64,000 nucleotides of DNA from Neocallimastix lanati (nom. inval.) (GCA_016946835.1 JACVTC010000034.1:1371001-1435000), one strand, 5' to 3'. Numbered from the stretch's first letter, positions 36,301 to 43,582 are shown. The notes: generated by a model not told the origin, from the sequence alone. Numbers and translations are program-made.

Positions 36301-38843
36301 CAAATAAAGCTTCACAAGCCATCTTATCAACAACAGGAACAGAATTTGATATTACTGCTCTTATTCTAAATATAATTAATCCTGTTCCAGATCCAATGAT
36401 TTATCTTGAAGAGAAAGGAGGTTTAATTCGTAATTATTCAGTCTCAGTAATAATAGATTTATCTATTTCATGCTTTCATGAATTATCAGCTTCACATTCA
36501 ATTCAAACTATTCATCATCTCCTTTCAGCATTAGCACTATTTGATTTACCATCTTTTGATTTGATTCTTACTGGTGATCCTACCCCCACAGTTCTCTGTT
36601 CTGAAGTAGGAACATGTCGAGCCTTAAATCCAAATTCCAATATCTGGAAATCTTTATTTGTTATGCTTGAGAATCCAAATAGACATGCTGATCTTGCATC
36701 CGCTATTCATACTGCTTTTGATTTGAGAAGAATGCGATCAACTGAATATACAAATATTCTTTTTGTCTTAACAGATGGCTTATATCAAAATTCAGAGAGA
36801 CCACGTATTGTTGAATGCGTGAACAACTGCGTTCAATCAGGTATTAATACAATTGGTGTTGGAATTGGTATTTATCCAAAAGGAATAGAGAAACTATTTC
36901 CACAAATTATTTTCTCTCCAAATCCAGAAAATGTCATGAAAGGAATTGCTACTTTGTTTGGTGATAACCCATCAAATGTCTATGATGAAATGCCTTCAAT
37001 TTCATTTGCAATGGATGAACAATTTAATTTTAATTTGAAAGAAGCAATATCAAAAATTATTAATAATAAAGAAAATCCAGTATACAAGAATCTTAAAGAA
37101 GAATTACATGAAATTACTCCTACATTAGAATCATTTGAATTTATTAATCCAGAATTCTCTATTATAGATGAAAAAGGAGACTATATAAATCCACCCGAAG
37201 GAACTTATTCTGCTTTATATACAAAAGATATACTAAAAACTCAAAAGATTCTAATAGTGATGCTTTGGGATTGTTCTCTAAATCAAAAAGAAGGAAGAGC
37301 TCTTGATAAACAATATATCTTTACATCTCCAGAACCTGGGAGAACCGAATGTATTAAAAGCGCTGTAGATCATTACGGAATTGAGTTAGAAGTAGTTCAA
37401 AATTATGAAGATGCCATTGACAGACTTTTAAGACAAACCAAACCAGGTTTTTGTGATTATTATGCAACATGGGTAATATGTGGTCCACCTTATCCAGTTC
37501 TTCCTTATTGTGGCAAAGATTCCGATCCTCATTTAGTTGGTCAATTCATTGATGTTTTAATCCAATTTTGGAAGAATGGGGGATCTCTTGTATTTTGGGC
37601 AGAAGGTGATCCTTTATATGCACAAGTCAATTGGTTCCTTGAAAAAGTTGAATTTGAGAATGAACCTAATTGTCCATCTGGTAAAACAAACCTTCGAATT
37701 ACTGGAGAGCATTTAGGTAATACAATTCTAAAGCCAGATGAATCACCTGATCTTATACATCCTCAAACATTTAATCGAAGTCCACTTATCTTTAAAGAGT
37801 CCCAACGAACCACACCTTCTCATAATACTGGAAAATTATATGAAGGTTATACAATATCATATGCACTATATGATCTTGAAAAAATTAAGCCTTTCATACC
37901 TTTTGCAAGAGATTCGGGAGAAAACCAAACTTTACGTAACAGTGCAATCACCTCAATGTTTTATCCAGCAAATTTGAAAACAGGAACTGGAGATATTGTA
38001 ATTGATTGTGGCTACACAAAATTGTTTTCCAAAATTACAACTGATGGAACATTTAGATATATTCAGAACATTGCAGGATGGACAGGACGCCCCGAAATTC
38101 ATAAAAGAGTCGATGGAATAGAACCTAGTGAATGGAGACCCAAGGCTATATCTTTTGAAATTAAAAAAGTAAAGTGGCCTAAATTTAAGAGTCAAGTAGT
38201 AGATAAGGTTGATATTGTTTTTTGTATAGATGCAACAGGTTCAATGGAAAATTGGATTGAAGCTGCAAAGAAACAATCTCAAGCAATTGCAAATTCTTCT
38301 CATAGTAATCACCCTGGAATCCATTTCAATTTTGGTGTAATTTTCTATAGAGATCCAATTGATTCAAGAAGTGACAAAAATGAGTTCTTCCAACCTACAA
38401 ATAGCATCCAAAGTTTAGTAAGCTTTATGTCCACTCAAGTTGCAAATGGAGGTGGTGATGGTCCTGAAGATTGGGTTGGTGCCTATTCAATTCTCTTAGA
38501 TCAAATAAATTGGAGACCAGGCGCTGCTAGAGCTGTCATTCATATTGCGGATGCTCCAGCACATGGAACTGAATGGGGCGGTGATTCTAAACATCAAATT
38601 GAGGGACCTAAATTGTACCCATTAATAAAAAGATGTGCAAATGAGGAAATATTTTTTACTGGTATTAATGTCCTAAATGGTGCTACACAAAGTTTTAACA
38701 GAATTAAGGCGATTTATTCAGAACAAAAAAAGGAGAAATTCTATACTACAATTTATTCAATTGAATCAGTTGATTCAAATGTCGCTGCTAAATTCCTTTC
38801 AGATGTTACCGCAAATGTAATTTCCCAAATTTCAGCTTTTTAA
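21324..38843 (+). CDS. Giant midasin-like AAA/VWA protein, 5,839 aa, single exon
   Basis: After a Lys/Glu-rich start, six AAA-type modules follow. AAA1: GPTGTSKT 181-188, VLLLDE 246-251, ATQNP 294-298. AAA2: degenerate loop GAEGTGIT 466-473 without Lys. AAA3: GPTGVGKT 829-836, ADE 900-902. AAA4: shortened GPSGFKT 1158. AAA5: GPPGQGKQ 1553-1560, Walker-B acids replaced (FHNI). AAA6: GNTASGKS 1869-1876, IDG 2010-2012. A linker of about 2,500 residues has a charged coiled stretch (about 3,300) and a beta-rich part (about 3,650-3,990). VWA1 at about 4,690 has a weak MIDAS (DCSSF), VWA2 carries DLSIS 5045-5049 with TDG 5150-5152, a Rossmann/GATase-like segment lies at about 5,305-5,430, and VWA3 carries DATGS 5636-5640 and GGDGPEDW 5710-5717. 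Midasin (Rea1) has six AAA, a linker, an acidic region and one VWA; here the acidic region is short and the C-terminus differs. Probably an ATP-driven remodelling machine with metal-dependent ligand binding; substrate unknown. A 15-residue repeat lies at 681-710. It has no introns, unlike its neighbours. Confidence 0.9.
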   Translation: MKSKGMKKEKVKKDSELMKRELEQERKEKENKENGNELMKEELKEEGIKEGKKEKERKEQKNYIVEKYNNKRDDNDTYSSSTEELNQKINQNEQDNSGVKMNNIDEKVLIHLKDDQDFCEESVDITKIINEINEHNENLDTINIKDSSKRIKKFIFTPEALQRLTLIYNYLKDGVPVLLEGPTGTSKTLSVEIVCELFNYPLIRFNLSSETKATDLLGRYVGDQNSWAGIRLQMGQFIDAFENGKVLLLDEINLASQECLQFIEEALDSGEISTELPGKPLLRIKMHPNFRLIATQNPNKGLFAHKRKDLGQKFISRFQVINFPEFSKEELRKIALGLAEQFHLEGEEGLINDLVSFHIEWSNLPEIAEDIQCFTVREIAATVRAIANGNNPLDTVLTIYGARYTKDKREKLMNLLKEYSSFNTLKKEEFEYPKSFPKCFHNNHLSEALKSIFFSFKNNRHVILAGAEGTGITQIARWISQYYDQENEENEDSSSQYFCVCTEEIKCADLIGRQKPSDGINSNTQELLKWQSGFLSEAIEKGKCTVLDSIDEAPSTVTERLNALLDQKYDEKQKYFEIPENPNQSRIAIHSKFRLLCTCHIEKLNYMSPAFINRFDVIVLENQLENIRKEEMISLISLLMNYKYTSNQVQKSDSEVFSDVDSDEESYYYSFLKDDPESDDEPISNNNEIDYAPDGEPISNNNEIDYVPDNEIIELITKEVNDSMTMLQLSQFCKAVAIYSLFFPSSVSKSKIIYLTKQILKKDPNEKDFELDDEIKNYLINDLNSSQNILNDNDDDDDQFFFLNSELLQQFIAKLYAASLIHLPVCVYGPTGVGKTSAARAFAKIRPLSYKSNTKYKMHSFHSGTKSNNFYGTTTIKDGKIIYINGTLTDSLRKGYTFIADEMNLSSITTMKALAPALDPSVGNNIFVPGIGETIEVNSSFFFIACQNELGTIGRNAVPSSIASRFKYFNYPKQTEEDISSICKDICNSIYKNGKKPSFKPNDAELLGKFMIELNNSNQRCIPQWSLRDITKIFKRAFQQDERRNEYLNITLYHNILFYSLSSVNQEDCKSCLPFICDLIGKIFFNDSSEFLTQRDELNKCFNISPEIQKRNNGTYLMKGECGILFEFDPKIRYTNSLLNSMFQILLTEDTEPVLLMGPSGFKTFLSQQFLREAKVITLNQESTIAQLLGSSSFLTDIEAKLFYIEIICKICHIYNSFPKFSQKLMNNTLSKNDILNETSLAKEFLPNSFGEIINHLIDKLFNNSMNNNKTCVIENIALEFRPGLLLSAFLEGRSLILKNLSNLPTIVLERFNELFSGKHIITLNEDIHNTFTTSDNKVLNQSNQNIRFFATCPLNSASKLSEAVLSRFTVLNISGYKNEEQQKALLSYIQFNDLNVDTSNISILYKLSDESIKSKIGIHLSFLQMINILEMTARLNENSDPTHNQFNMGIIIYRVLNGVLEKRIHRQNLQSIIIEAGISIPPQLDEKFMEEPLIVTNENGYRGVKSKITGLFIKSPNAKTKLSNTAFIPTFTEMVDIIHLGIVIKIPVILEGPPGQGKQTAIKYIADYLGFNIINIIISRSTKVDDLLGKLTISRDENNNIHVNIIETKLVKAFKSNSEMNNTIIVFHNINNASPAVLEVLASIFDHHQHDILLPDGNTISKGKMNIIGIFNPKNNPSNRDKLPNSLIYSSIYHIVNSPEDSDVFDFIITLFSKTNLKEDALVTFDHYKITKQYAAEINATPLTLNDLIKYILFRRASYGCIDRSLISQMVFAYRFIQQESIQYILSKMSIGKMSYNPQFILNLENQKLLIKISEESKKALEIPINDISNVNEMKIQEALASLTIPQKHCMTFMACSLLAKRTCILQGNTASGKSFLVRLFAQMLGQKLVVYQMNSDTGMSILTGQSIISDSISFQEDAKIDHAYSELCMIPYFREYLEKNNFKRDKKHFSALLQEIQKYNQKELSQEQKRCLSSAHQKIIQILSPANRFHHEESAFIKAIRNGEWVLIDGIELAPPEIAEKISSLCGDDPELDLTECGEEYYFTKRKTTKSQQIHDNFFLLITYNPSSQNEIKTLDSDLINKCCSFSLSEMDSKEEYSAQILLGSLVNQSYPSKFSIEIAARMAMLHSKAKKKSQSNKDLFAGDLQFTGRTLTFIEKEIKYHTKNSKLNLKQSKICKPICNSINAFYCNSVIDSNKREEFRKDLIAQFSETPPLELLNNIEYPGMNQKEKNKSLLLELRNLQLYVCNKISYNFNFLEFTNLCLHVKIMDVPFILNHLQDTKNLINDNTKMQRPDDILILEKEYSQIGILVQIFHNIQENIKNVNPEYYNTELKDKDLLMISELQQPIMRLNLLHELEEQGFSFIFPGILYDEHFFEIMQIIKNLSENIEVIKTFSDFIYKLKLYKELIPYVERIFPYHIFQDGSSIVLSKLIKLLKILNEKQISFNVEIDNQSYKFEYDKMSNVEINYIFNENDPFLLSYGSIVSFYIKINNKIRKKHYSFDHIDPKKESMMEKTLTIISLTNYVISTPSILEANFKEQYKVIIKESKTKSSHNTDFPITVKSQLSSFYKSDVHDLILISKIITMIFLLPTEKLQIISFFIHKLEAYVLFIVHLVFSSLIPDNVQNVHDFLNWMASGIKPLGDENSILWRIMNNSFRVPLNYEIINLKGLIQEINQEIKYLESSPIDNQEKWPTELFIEDLNNQKSSIKKLIDEKNASKEDLDIKNNIQDLIRRIDSTEIKKDKHKSIRKQIITQLKYISQNTLNQNDYQNCVNMVQQFFYFIKENDSEFNKKNILWPVFQSSVLPNQSNNFKDKELFLDIIWFSKAKALLDTISKSSLKTVYSDVMKLSEFPELNSMVQFLFNRLNSSSNSIHTGLSVDDMSIMYSTLNALFIYKSKKYSFNSFNDIVSLLNDLSERKEITNEKEIEWIHEIANQFSSSFVLTLPRLKPNDLFYLIINYQGELKEPLNGPLISKTEASEICRSLQIRLFNDFKDMKECSDTIAKIIYNNIYRTTKADDSDHEGLKDLLSTSFQTMENPNNKQLLQAALNILSIADNLNDFKDYEFKFDDIKFIRNQKWLQNKEYINRYPSLVFWLCKNQKCMKQLQYIYEKSKLSTHELPFWIFVLRIMSAKNCISFDSKPTTETGKLIKQLVTDNIKKIINKSSSIGTEWLSLILSNVPAEITDACNKIFYQFFTYLSEDDYNNNEIINKIKYESIKNFIKNICDMSVKGTLQCILKEPIKSCSEDTSSFIKDPENFIKERVLDYRNKMLQEVTNSNEFKILSDNFNKLRPEIDKKIEQSINEETESRKKCFKQEQEKKYNKDFGVYKKKLHKSVKEYNDLFYEISEIIRKGEENLNFYNYNKKILELLEKGENLIEIEEDQSKTSLDVTMLIFSPLFPFYSPKYIKIYGKRNIKKLQQIQFKRQNFIQEKQIFYFPTKYYSNYKFLVYNNDPKNTQNIKIYPLKTDTDYRNQFEIKYKLYTKISAPSLIFGKDYNQKDSKSFINMLQQFNKKIDTFIHEIQKEFSTGDINDQSFKKPEYIIEYIKNIQNYFNVKYTDGKESEIQNLLNNLIYDLNQILKDIKSFQFFFIEKNIKNDWINSSQFNFIFNSIHHYSLPFPSDKPEIGKINLLNIKNIEYLSSPILSIDKNSISCCYNALNITIGPIIPILYSKKTTMNFISFIDNPVTVDIENVTSKDGHDYSRWFTAKHTFTSGEIIQIFISLPPPVNKNIEKIEVSLNLKIQSPPYKELNIPCTFFITLLPLSIFLSCKEYSLSYHDDSFNLCTQYLMSNSDLSLKIQNYNHKDAVNYAYQIESCDDNESPKPDVNKSKNGLSIHIPSLSNKIQRLHFNLHLQFSERFSTEVRVNAAIIPFDYSFYIYDFTKKKYISNNLTIFFSNDLVEKSIPLHCILYIPSFINQLDCDAILQKKISCGEIENYSYYQKFPAKSKKFTLMLKIHPNLKNYEYSEYNSISLQIKGIEKKIQIRFIRPQLYDVKDYSYQWINNEWIKAPYNFNPESECYINPFFGIKNPNPKIKVTYKKDFVSVENGSNNIFISYGKNGEIKKQSGASTESLMKNIDNGIPIFGIYINKWYPLFKTYPQPIKNWEKLELDPINVENAKKDLEKVSERKFFQWNARSATDFLVMVDLLKLDDLATPNSLICINNLIDSFPDSIKKTSPYWKNLKDCGDNIPNIMSRDQEDLLYIISHNLIYYFYILFKSQYEKIEKQSYSIILDSIPNDKVPSKIKELCQQYYTIDSEEMSFDPASKENEQFHEVKKALKNLSISDISVEDSKEAFLITYYNYSNFEIQSKLRNDKPNIIISSKKYHLQSDKDISISLPDISSKFKMEGVTIENLSNFYLSCLKGTRILPIYIRSMKIQNNKAMEKTASNYFLKLLQVYRGLPKIDNSLISYSVNSFINSFCSMIGKFKLAGITFSNLPTSCQNLEEHQQDFIQYPEKDNLFLPQENWTSKAQILSQNSKYSLIGYPLGNAGLQFSSFHSTPSNQNIFHQDNQVDNISTNNERNISEENDGMEVLDDIQFDKLIKIRRQQELDEIDQENDDLDIEIQEESSNEQKTKIKISSNDIEVKSIKIKTEQFDGSLSHFTEEEGIKRTVARISQMDSNKTLNIYSERYHLSNTNILYDANFPCEDRDKYSIIPLIVQSYILSQEFIKVASDPKNEISFSNIAVNILVDCSSFISDENKIFNMFIICALTDALTALEIPYSAAVIADQNFKCIIKTFDEDHSFQVLQRICDCLLIKRYKTKLASSIKFAIDSMQYTYDKNRNQRAIFTFSDGLDEQLILTKSWKDSILINPDISIGFVFIKSALLLGKNLEIVQDMWKNFETQTNVSIANIKAEISEEVKNELNKVFINVMSRKSLNSPKNTDKYEFPTFSIEDSMCISSLKNISTAFQEKFQAKDIYIERTDVLKTAKLVIYKIDAKKYLNKMNSIATCKTGKNFNKSEYEKLLMTFINREKLNISYLETIFKPNKASQAILSTTGTEFDITALILNIINPVPDPMIYLEEKGGLIRNYSVSVIIDLSISCFHELSASHSIQTIHHLLSALALFDLPSFDLILTGDPTPTVLCSEVGTCRALNPNSNIWKSLFVMLENPNRHADLASAIHTAFDLRRMRSTEYTNILFVLTDGLYQNSERPRIVECVNNCVQSGINTIGVGIGIYPKGIEKLFPQIIFSPNPENVMKGIATLFGDNPSNVYDEMPSISFAMDEQFNFNLKEAISKIINNKENPVYKNLKEELHEITPTLESFEFINPEFSIIDEKGDYINPPEGTYSALYTKDILKTQKILIVMLWDCSLNQKEGRALDKQYIFTSPEPGRTECIKSAVDHYGIELEVVQNYEDAIDRLLRQTKPGFCDYYATWVICGPPYPVLPYCGKDSDPHLVGQFIDVLIQFWKNGGSLVFWAEGDPLYAQVNWFLEKVEFENEPNCPSGKTNLRITGEHLGNTILKPDESPDLIHPQTFNRSPLIFKESQRTTPSHNTGKLYEGYTISYALYDLEKIKPFIPFARDSGENQTLRNSAITSMFYPANLKTGTGDIVIDCGYTKLFSKITTDGTFRYIQNIAGWTGRPEIHKRVDGIEPSEWRPKAISFEIKKVKWPKFKSQVVDKVDIVFCIDATGSMENWIEAAKKQSQAIANSSHSNHPGIHFNFGVIFYRDPIDSRSDKNEFFQPTNSIQSLVSFMSTQVANGGGDGPEDWVGAYSILLDQINWRPGAARAVIHIADAPAHGTEWGGDSKHQIEGPKLYPLIKRCANEEIFFTGINVLNGATQSFNRIKAIYSEQKKEKFYTTIYSIESVDSNVAAKFLSDVTANVISQISAF

Positions 38844-39679
38844 AACTCAGGAATAGATTTTGTATTCTTTTTACTTATTTAAATATTAGTCATTTAAATG
38901 CATATATATATAGAATAATTCTCAGAATAAATAATAATAATAAAAATATGAATTTTAAGTAAAAATATTGTAGAAAAAAGTAAATTTTAATATGAATAAT
39001 AATAAAATAGTTAATTATTAATTAAAAGAAATATTAATTTTGTATATATAAATATTTATAATTTTAAATATTTTGATAATAAATTTAATATTTTTAATTT
39101 TATATACATATATATAGATCAATTCAATTAAAATAATTTTTATTTATATCCATATCAATAATAATAATAAAAAAATTAATATAAAATATTAATTAATAAA
39201 AAAAAATTGTTCATATATGAATATTTTTGTTATATATATATATATATATATATATTTTATTTACCAATACTTCATAAATAATTCTAATTTTTCAAAAAAA
39301 AAAAAAAATTTTATTGATTTAATCACAATAGTTGTTTATTTTTAATTATATTTTTTTCTTTTTTTTTTTTTTCTTTTTTTTTTAAAAAAAAAAAAAAAAT
39401 TAGTAATATATATACTTTATTTTTAAATTTATGAATATAATTAAAATATTTTAATTTTTAATAAATGAAAATTATTAATAATCCCATGAAGGCACATTTC
39501 AATAAGTGAACAGTACTGTAATAATGATATTATTATTTAATTATGATATTAATATAAAATATAATTTTCTAAATAATTCTGTTTTTTTTTTTTTATTTTT
39601 TTTTTTTTTTTTTGTTAATATTATGAAAAAAAAATATTAATAAGTAATATTTGTAGTTTAACTATCATTATTTAATACT
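38844..39679. other. AT-rich intergenic DNA
   Basis: 3' flank of the giant gene, with TA repeats (about 39,231-39,255) and A/T homopolymers. No gene is recognised. Confidence 0.6.
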
Positions 39680-40422
39680 CCTTTTCTCATGAAAAGCATG
39701 TTGCATTTTATGAAATCAAAAATTTTTCTTTAGGTCCTAATCTTGAAAAGCTTGATGAATTTTTAAATTTGCTACGCGAATATAAAAATATATGTGGTAA
39801 AGTAAAGTCAGGTCAATTTAGTTTTCTATTAAATCAAAGCAATTTCTTCAGTCGATAGAATCTGCATGTAATGATTTTCGTAATAAAAATGCTAGGAGTT
39901 CTTGGTTAAAATTAAAGAAACTATCTTACCCTATGTACTCTAATTCTACTTCGTCAAGTGTTTTAAGGGACAAGCAGGGTAGCTTTTTATTTTCTTATTC
40001 GGATCAACTGAATCGATTTGCTGAACATTATAGTGAATTAGCTTCTGATGTTACTCAACATAGTCTGGATAATGAATACTGGGTAAATTTATTTGGAACT
40101 AATTCTAATAATAATCCTACTTGGGATATTAATGATCTGGAGGAGAAGAGAGGTTCGTTGCCTCTAGACTTTTTTTTTTTTTTTTTCTGAATTTTATTAA
40201 TTCCCCCTATTTTATATATGACTCTTTTTATTTCACATTACTATTTTATAAATATAATTATGATCTAATTGAACAAATAATGTTTTTTTTTTTTTTTTTA
40301 TTTTTATTAATTGTGCGTATTTTTTTCTTTTAAAAAAAAAATATTCATGTTATTAATAAATGAATAAATAAATAAATAAATAAAGTTTAAAGTTCTTAAT
40401 TAATTGTGGCTGTAAAAAAAAA
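39680..40422 (+). mobile_element. LINE fragment: ORF2 linker joined to a 3' UTR with A-tail
   Basis: Coding text starts with HEKHVAFYEIKNFSLG, aligning with CNEKHNEIF of the large LINE. It continues, after one frame change, through SSWLKLKKLSYPMYS, SSSVLRDKQGSFLFSYSDQL and FAEHYSELASDVTQ to about 40,165. This is the region between endonuclease and RT. It then passes directly into a 3' UTR (GAGGTTCGTTGCCT, TTTCACATTACTATT, ending TTGTGGCTGT plus A) that is shared with 49,359-49,610. A large internal deletion therefore joined the linker to the trailer. Confidence 0.85.
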
Positions 40423-40507
40423 TTTTTTTTTATTTTATATCTGTATAAAAATATACCCTTTATTTATATATATTTGTAATTTTTTTTTTTTAAATATAGT
40501 AAAGATC

Positions 40508-40717
40508 TTTCAATTTTTTTATAATTTAAATTTCATAAATTGAAATGTGAATAAAAAAAAAAGGTTTGTACGAAACAATTATTTTCATTATAATAATTGT
40601 AATAATAATGAAAATAATTTAAAAAAAAAAAATAAAAGAATGATTTATTAAAAAAAAAAGGGGATCTCTCTAACATATAATTGAAAAGAGAACATTTTTT
40701 ATATATTTAAATGCTGA
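40508..40717 (+). repeat. Hairpin-bearing dispersed repeat, copy 1
   Basis: The reverse complement of 58,156-58,403 matches along this length: CAATTTTTTTATAATTTAAA at the left, TATTTTCATTA in the middle, GATGATTTATT-type text, ATCTCTCTAACATATAAT and AAATGCTGA at the right. Inside, 40,577-40,590 and 40,606-40,619 form a perfect 14-bp stem with a 15-nt loop. No coding content is seen. Confidence 0.8.
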
Positions 40718-40889
40718 GTATTTTTCTTTTTTTTTATTTTTTTTAAATTTTTTTTTTTAATATTTCAAATAAAAATAATAAAAATAGTAATACCTTTTTA
40801 AATGATTAATGACAAAAAAAAAAAAAAAAAAAAAAATTTATTTAATATAGTTTATCAGAAACATGGATGCAATATATGAAAGTTTTAAA

Positions 40890-41150
40890 GATTGACTCCG
40901 GTTGGGGGGAAAGAAGGTGTTTAATTAATAATTTCTTATTAAGGCTATGCCTATTGTGATTAATGATTTTTTTTACACTAATCACTATATTAAGACATAG
41001 TGATTAATGATTAAGCCTAACCATTGTCCAGAGCGGTCGAAATCATAAAATGCGAAGAAGAAGTTTTGTTTGATTAAAATGATGATTTTAATGCACATTG
41101 GAGTGATCATCGATAAATGGTAAGAGTTAGAGATCAAACTCCTAACGTAT
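40890..41150. other. GC-richer unexplained island
   Basis: This stretch stands out from its AT-rich surroundings, with CTCCGGTTGGGGGGAAAG at the left and GAGCGGTCGAAATCAT in the middle. A perfect 10-bp hairpin lies at about 40,979-41,006, and GTTAGAGATCAAACTCCTAAC sits just before a T run at 41,151. GGTCGAAATC and GATCAAACTC distantly resemble Pol III B-boxes, and the T run could be a Pol III terminator, so a SINE or small RNA is possible. A decayed coding fragment on the minus strand is an alternative. Not identified. Confidence 0.35.
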
Positions 41151-43143
41151 TTTTTTTTTTTTTTATTTTTTTTATGTTAATATAAAAAATGTCATGTATT
41201 TATTTTTATTTTCATATATATATATATATATATATATTTAATCATATATGATTAAATTATTATTAAATAAAGTTTATTTCTTTTCTTCGTAAAAAAAAAA
41301 GAAAAAAAAAAAAAAAAAAAACATATGGAATAAAACTATATTATTAATAATAGCATTTTTTTTTTCGTTTTTCTCCCTAATTTTTTTTGTCCAATTTTAT
41401 TTTTTAAGGATTTTTATTGTTATTATTAAATATATATATATGTAAAATTTTTAAATAATTATTATAATTTATATATAAATATAAATAAAATATATATATA
41501 TATATTAATCAAGGGAGATTGTTTTTCAATATATAATTTTATAATATATTTTTAATTTTATTTCATATATATTAAATTTTATAAAGAAATAATTTTTCGT
41601 TTTTTTTATACTGCTGTTTTTATTTTATTTTATTTTATTTTATTTTATTATTTTTGCCTTTTTTTGTTTTTTATAACTTAAATAAAATTTTTATTATTAT
41701 TTTTATTATAATTATTATAATTATTATTATTATTATAATTATTATTATTATTATAATTATTATTATTATTATTATAATTATTATTATTTATTAATAGTTG
41801 AATATCTATTTAATGCATATAATATTAGTATTTCATTTATGTAAATATTATATATTTCTTATTTTTTATTAATTATATAAAAAATATAATTTTTTTTTAT
41901 TATTTAAAATTTTATTTTTTAAAAAAAAAATTTTATTATTATTTAAAATTTTAATTCTTATATTTATCTATTTTCATTTTCATTTTTATTTTTATTTTAT
42001 TTTTATTTTTTTACTTTTTTTAATTTTTTTGAATTTTGAATTTTATTTTATAAAATATTTTTAATATTATATCAATCTATCTATATATATTTTATATTTA
42101 TATTTTTATATATATATATATATATATACATTTTTTTTTTTTAATTAAGAAAATTTTATTTTTTAAGATTTTGATGGAAATCAGTAAAGTTTAAATTTTT
42201 TAATTATTTTTGTTTCTTGGTTTGACCAATTCTTTATTTTTTTTATTTAATTTTAAATTTTATTTTAATTTTTTTTATTTTAAATTATTTTTATTTTTAT
42301 TTTGAATATTTTATTTTTATAATTAAAATTAATCTTTTATTATATTTTATTTTATTTTATTTTATTATTATTATAATTAAAAAATATTTAATTTTATTCC
42401 TAATTTAATAGTTATTTATTTATTTATTATTTTTTCAATATTTATTTATTTTTTAGTATTATTATTTTAGTTATTTAAAAATAGTAAATGGGTAAAAAAA
42501 GTGAAGAATTTTAATTAATAATAGAAAAATTTATGTATATATAATGATATATATATATTTATATTAGACCATTTAATTTTATTTTTTTTAAATACTTATA
42601 TGTATATATATAAATATTAAGTAACAGTAATAATAATAATAATAAAAAAAAAAGGTATTATATGTAATCATTGGTTTTAATTATAAACCTATAAATATCT
42701 TTTGATGAAATGTAAAATAGTCTAATCCATTAATTTAAAATATATGTATATGTAATTATATTATTATTAAATTCTATATTTGTTCTTCTTAACCAATATT
42801 AATAGTAAAAAATACCAATGAAATCAACTCATTGATAACTTTATTTTATTTTATTTTTTTTATTTTTATATTAATATTTTATTTTATTGTATATTTTTTT
42901 TTTTTATTATATTATATTTTTAATTTTTTTTTAATTTTTTTTTTTATTTTATTTTAATTTTTTTTTTTTATAAAGAATTCTTAAAATAATAAATTTATAT
43001 TCTCATTATTAGTAATTAATAATCAAAATTTTCAATTAAATTCTGTATTTATAAATATAATTGAAAAAAAAAATTTTTTAAAGCATTTAATATATTATAC
43101 CTTTAATATATCTCTATTACTATTTCCATTATCATTAATCTTC

Positions 43144-43179
<36 letters not shown>

Positions 43180-43542
43180 TTATAATATAGAAAAAAAGAT
43201 ACAATAGTAAAAAATAAAAAAAATTTTTTAAATAAATACTATCGAAGATAATAATATAATGTAATAAATATAAAAATAAATATATATATATCATTTTGAA
43301 ATAGAAACTCTAATAAAAAAAAAAAAACATATATACTAATACAAAATAATTATATAATAATAGTAAAAAAAAAAATAAAAGATATAAAAAAATAATCTAT
43401 TATACTTTCTCTTCTATCATCTATATATATATATATATAAAGTAAATAGTTTAAAGACTAGAAGTATAAACAACAACAACTAAAACTAAAAAAAAAAAAA
43501 AAAAAAAAATAAAAAAAACTTAAACGAAACAATAAACAACAA

Positions 43543-43545
<3 letters not shown>
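41151..43545. other. AT-rich intergenic DNA upstream of the LRR gene
   Basis: Homopolymers, (ATT)n near 41,690-41,790, TA repeats and (AAT)n near 43,146-43,175. No coding block is recognised. Confidence 0.6.

Positions 43546-43582
<37 letters not shown>
43546..43582 (+). promoter_or_regulatory. Poly(A) leader immediately before the LRR start codon
   Basis: Thirty-seven consecutive A residues precede G and the ATG at 43,584. Similar but shorter A tracts precede the ATGs of the alkyltransferase and the LRR membrane protein. Confidence 0.6.

Noticed and set aside
23203-38195. Numerous ORFs of 60-90 codons within the giant gene in other frames and on the minus strand
   Set aside because: They overlap the 5,839-codon frame, whose domains are continuous throughout, so they are shadows.
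41118-41150. tRNA-like T-arm (GAGATCAAACTC) before a T run
   Set aside because: No acceptor, D or anticodon arm could be built around it, so it is not called a tRNA.
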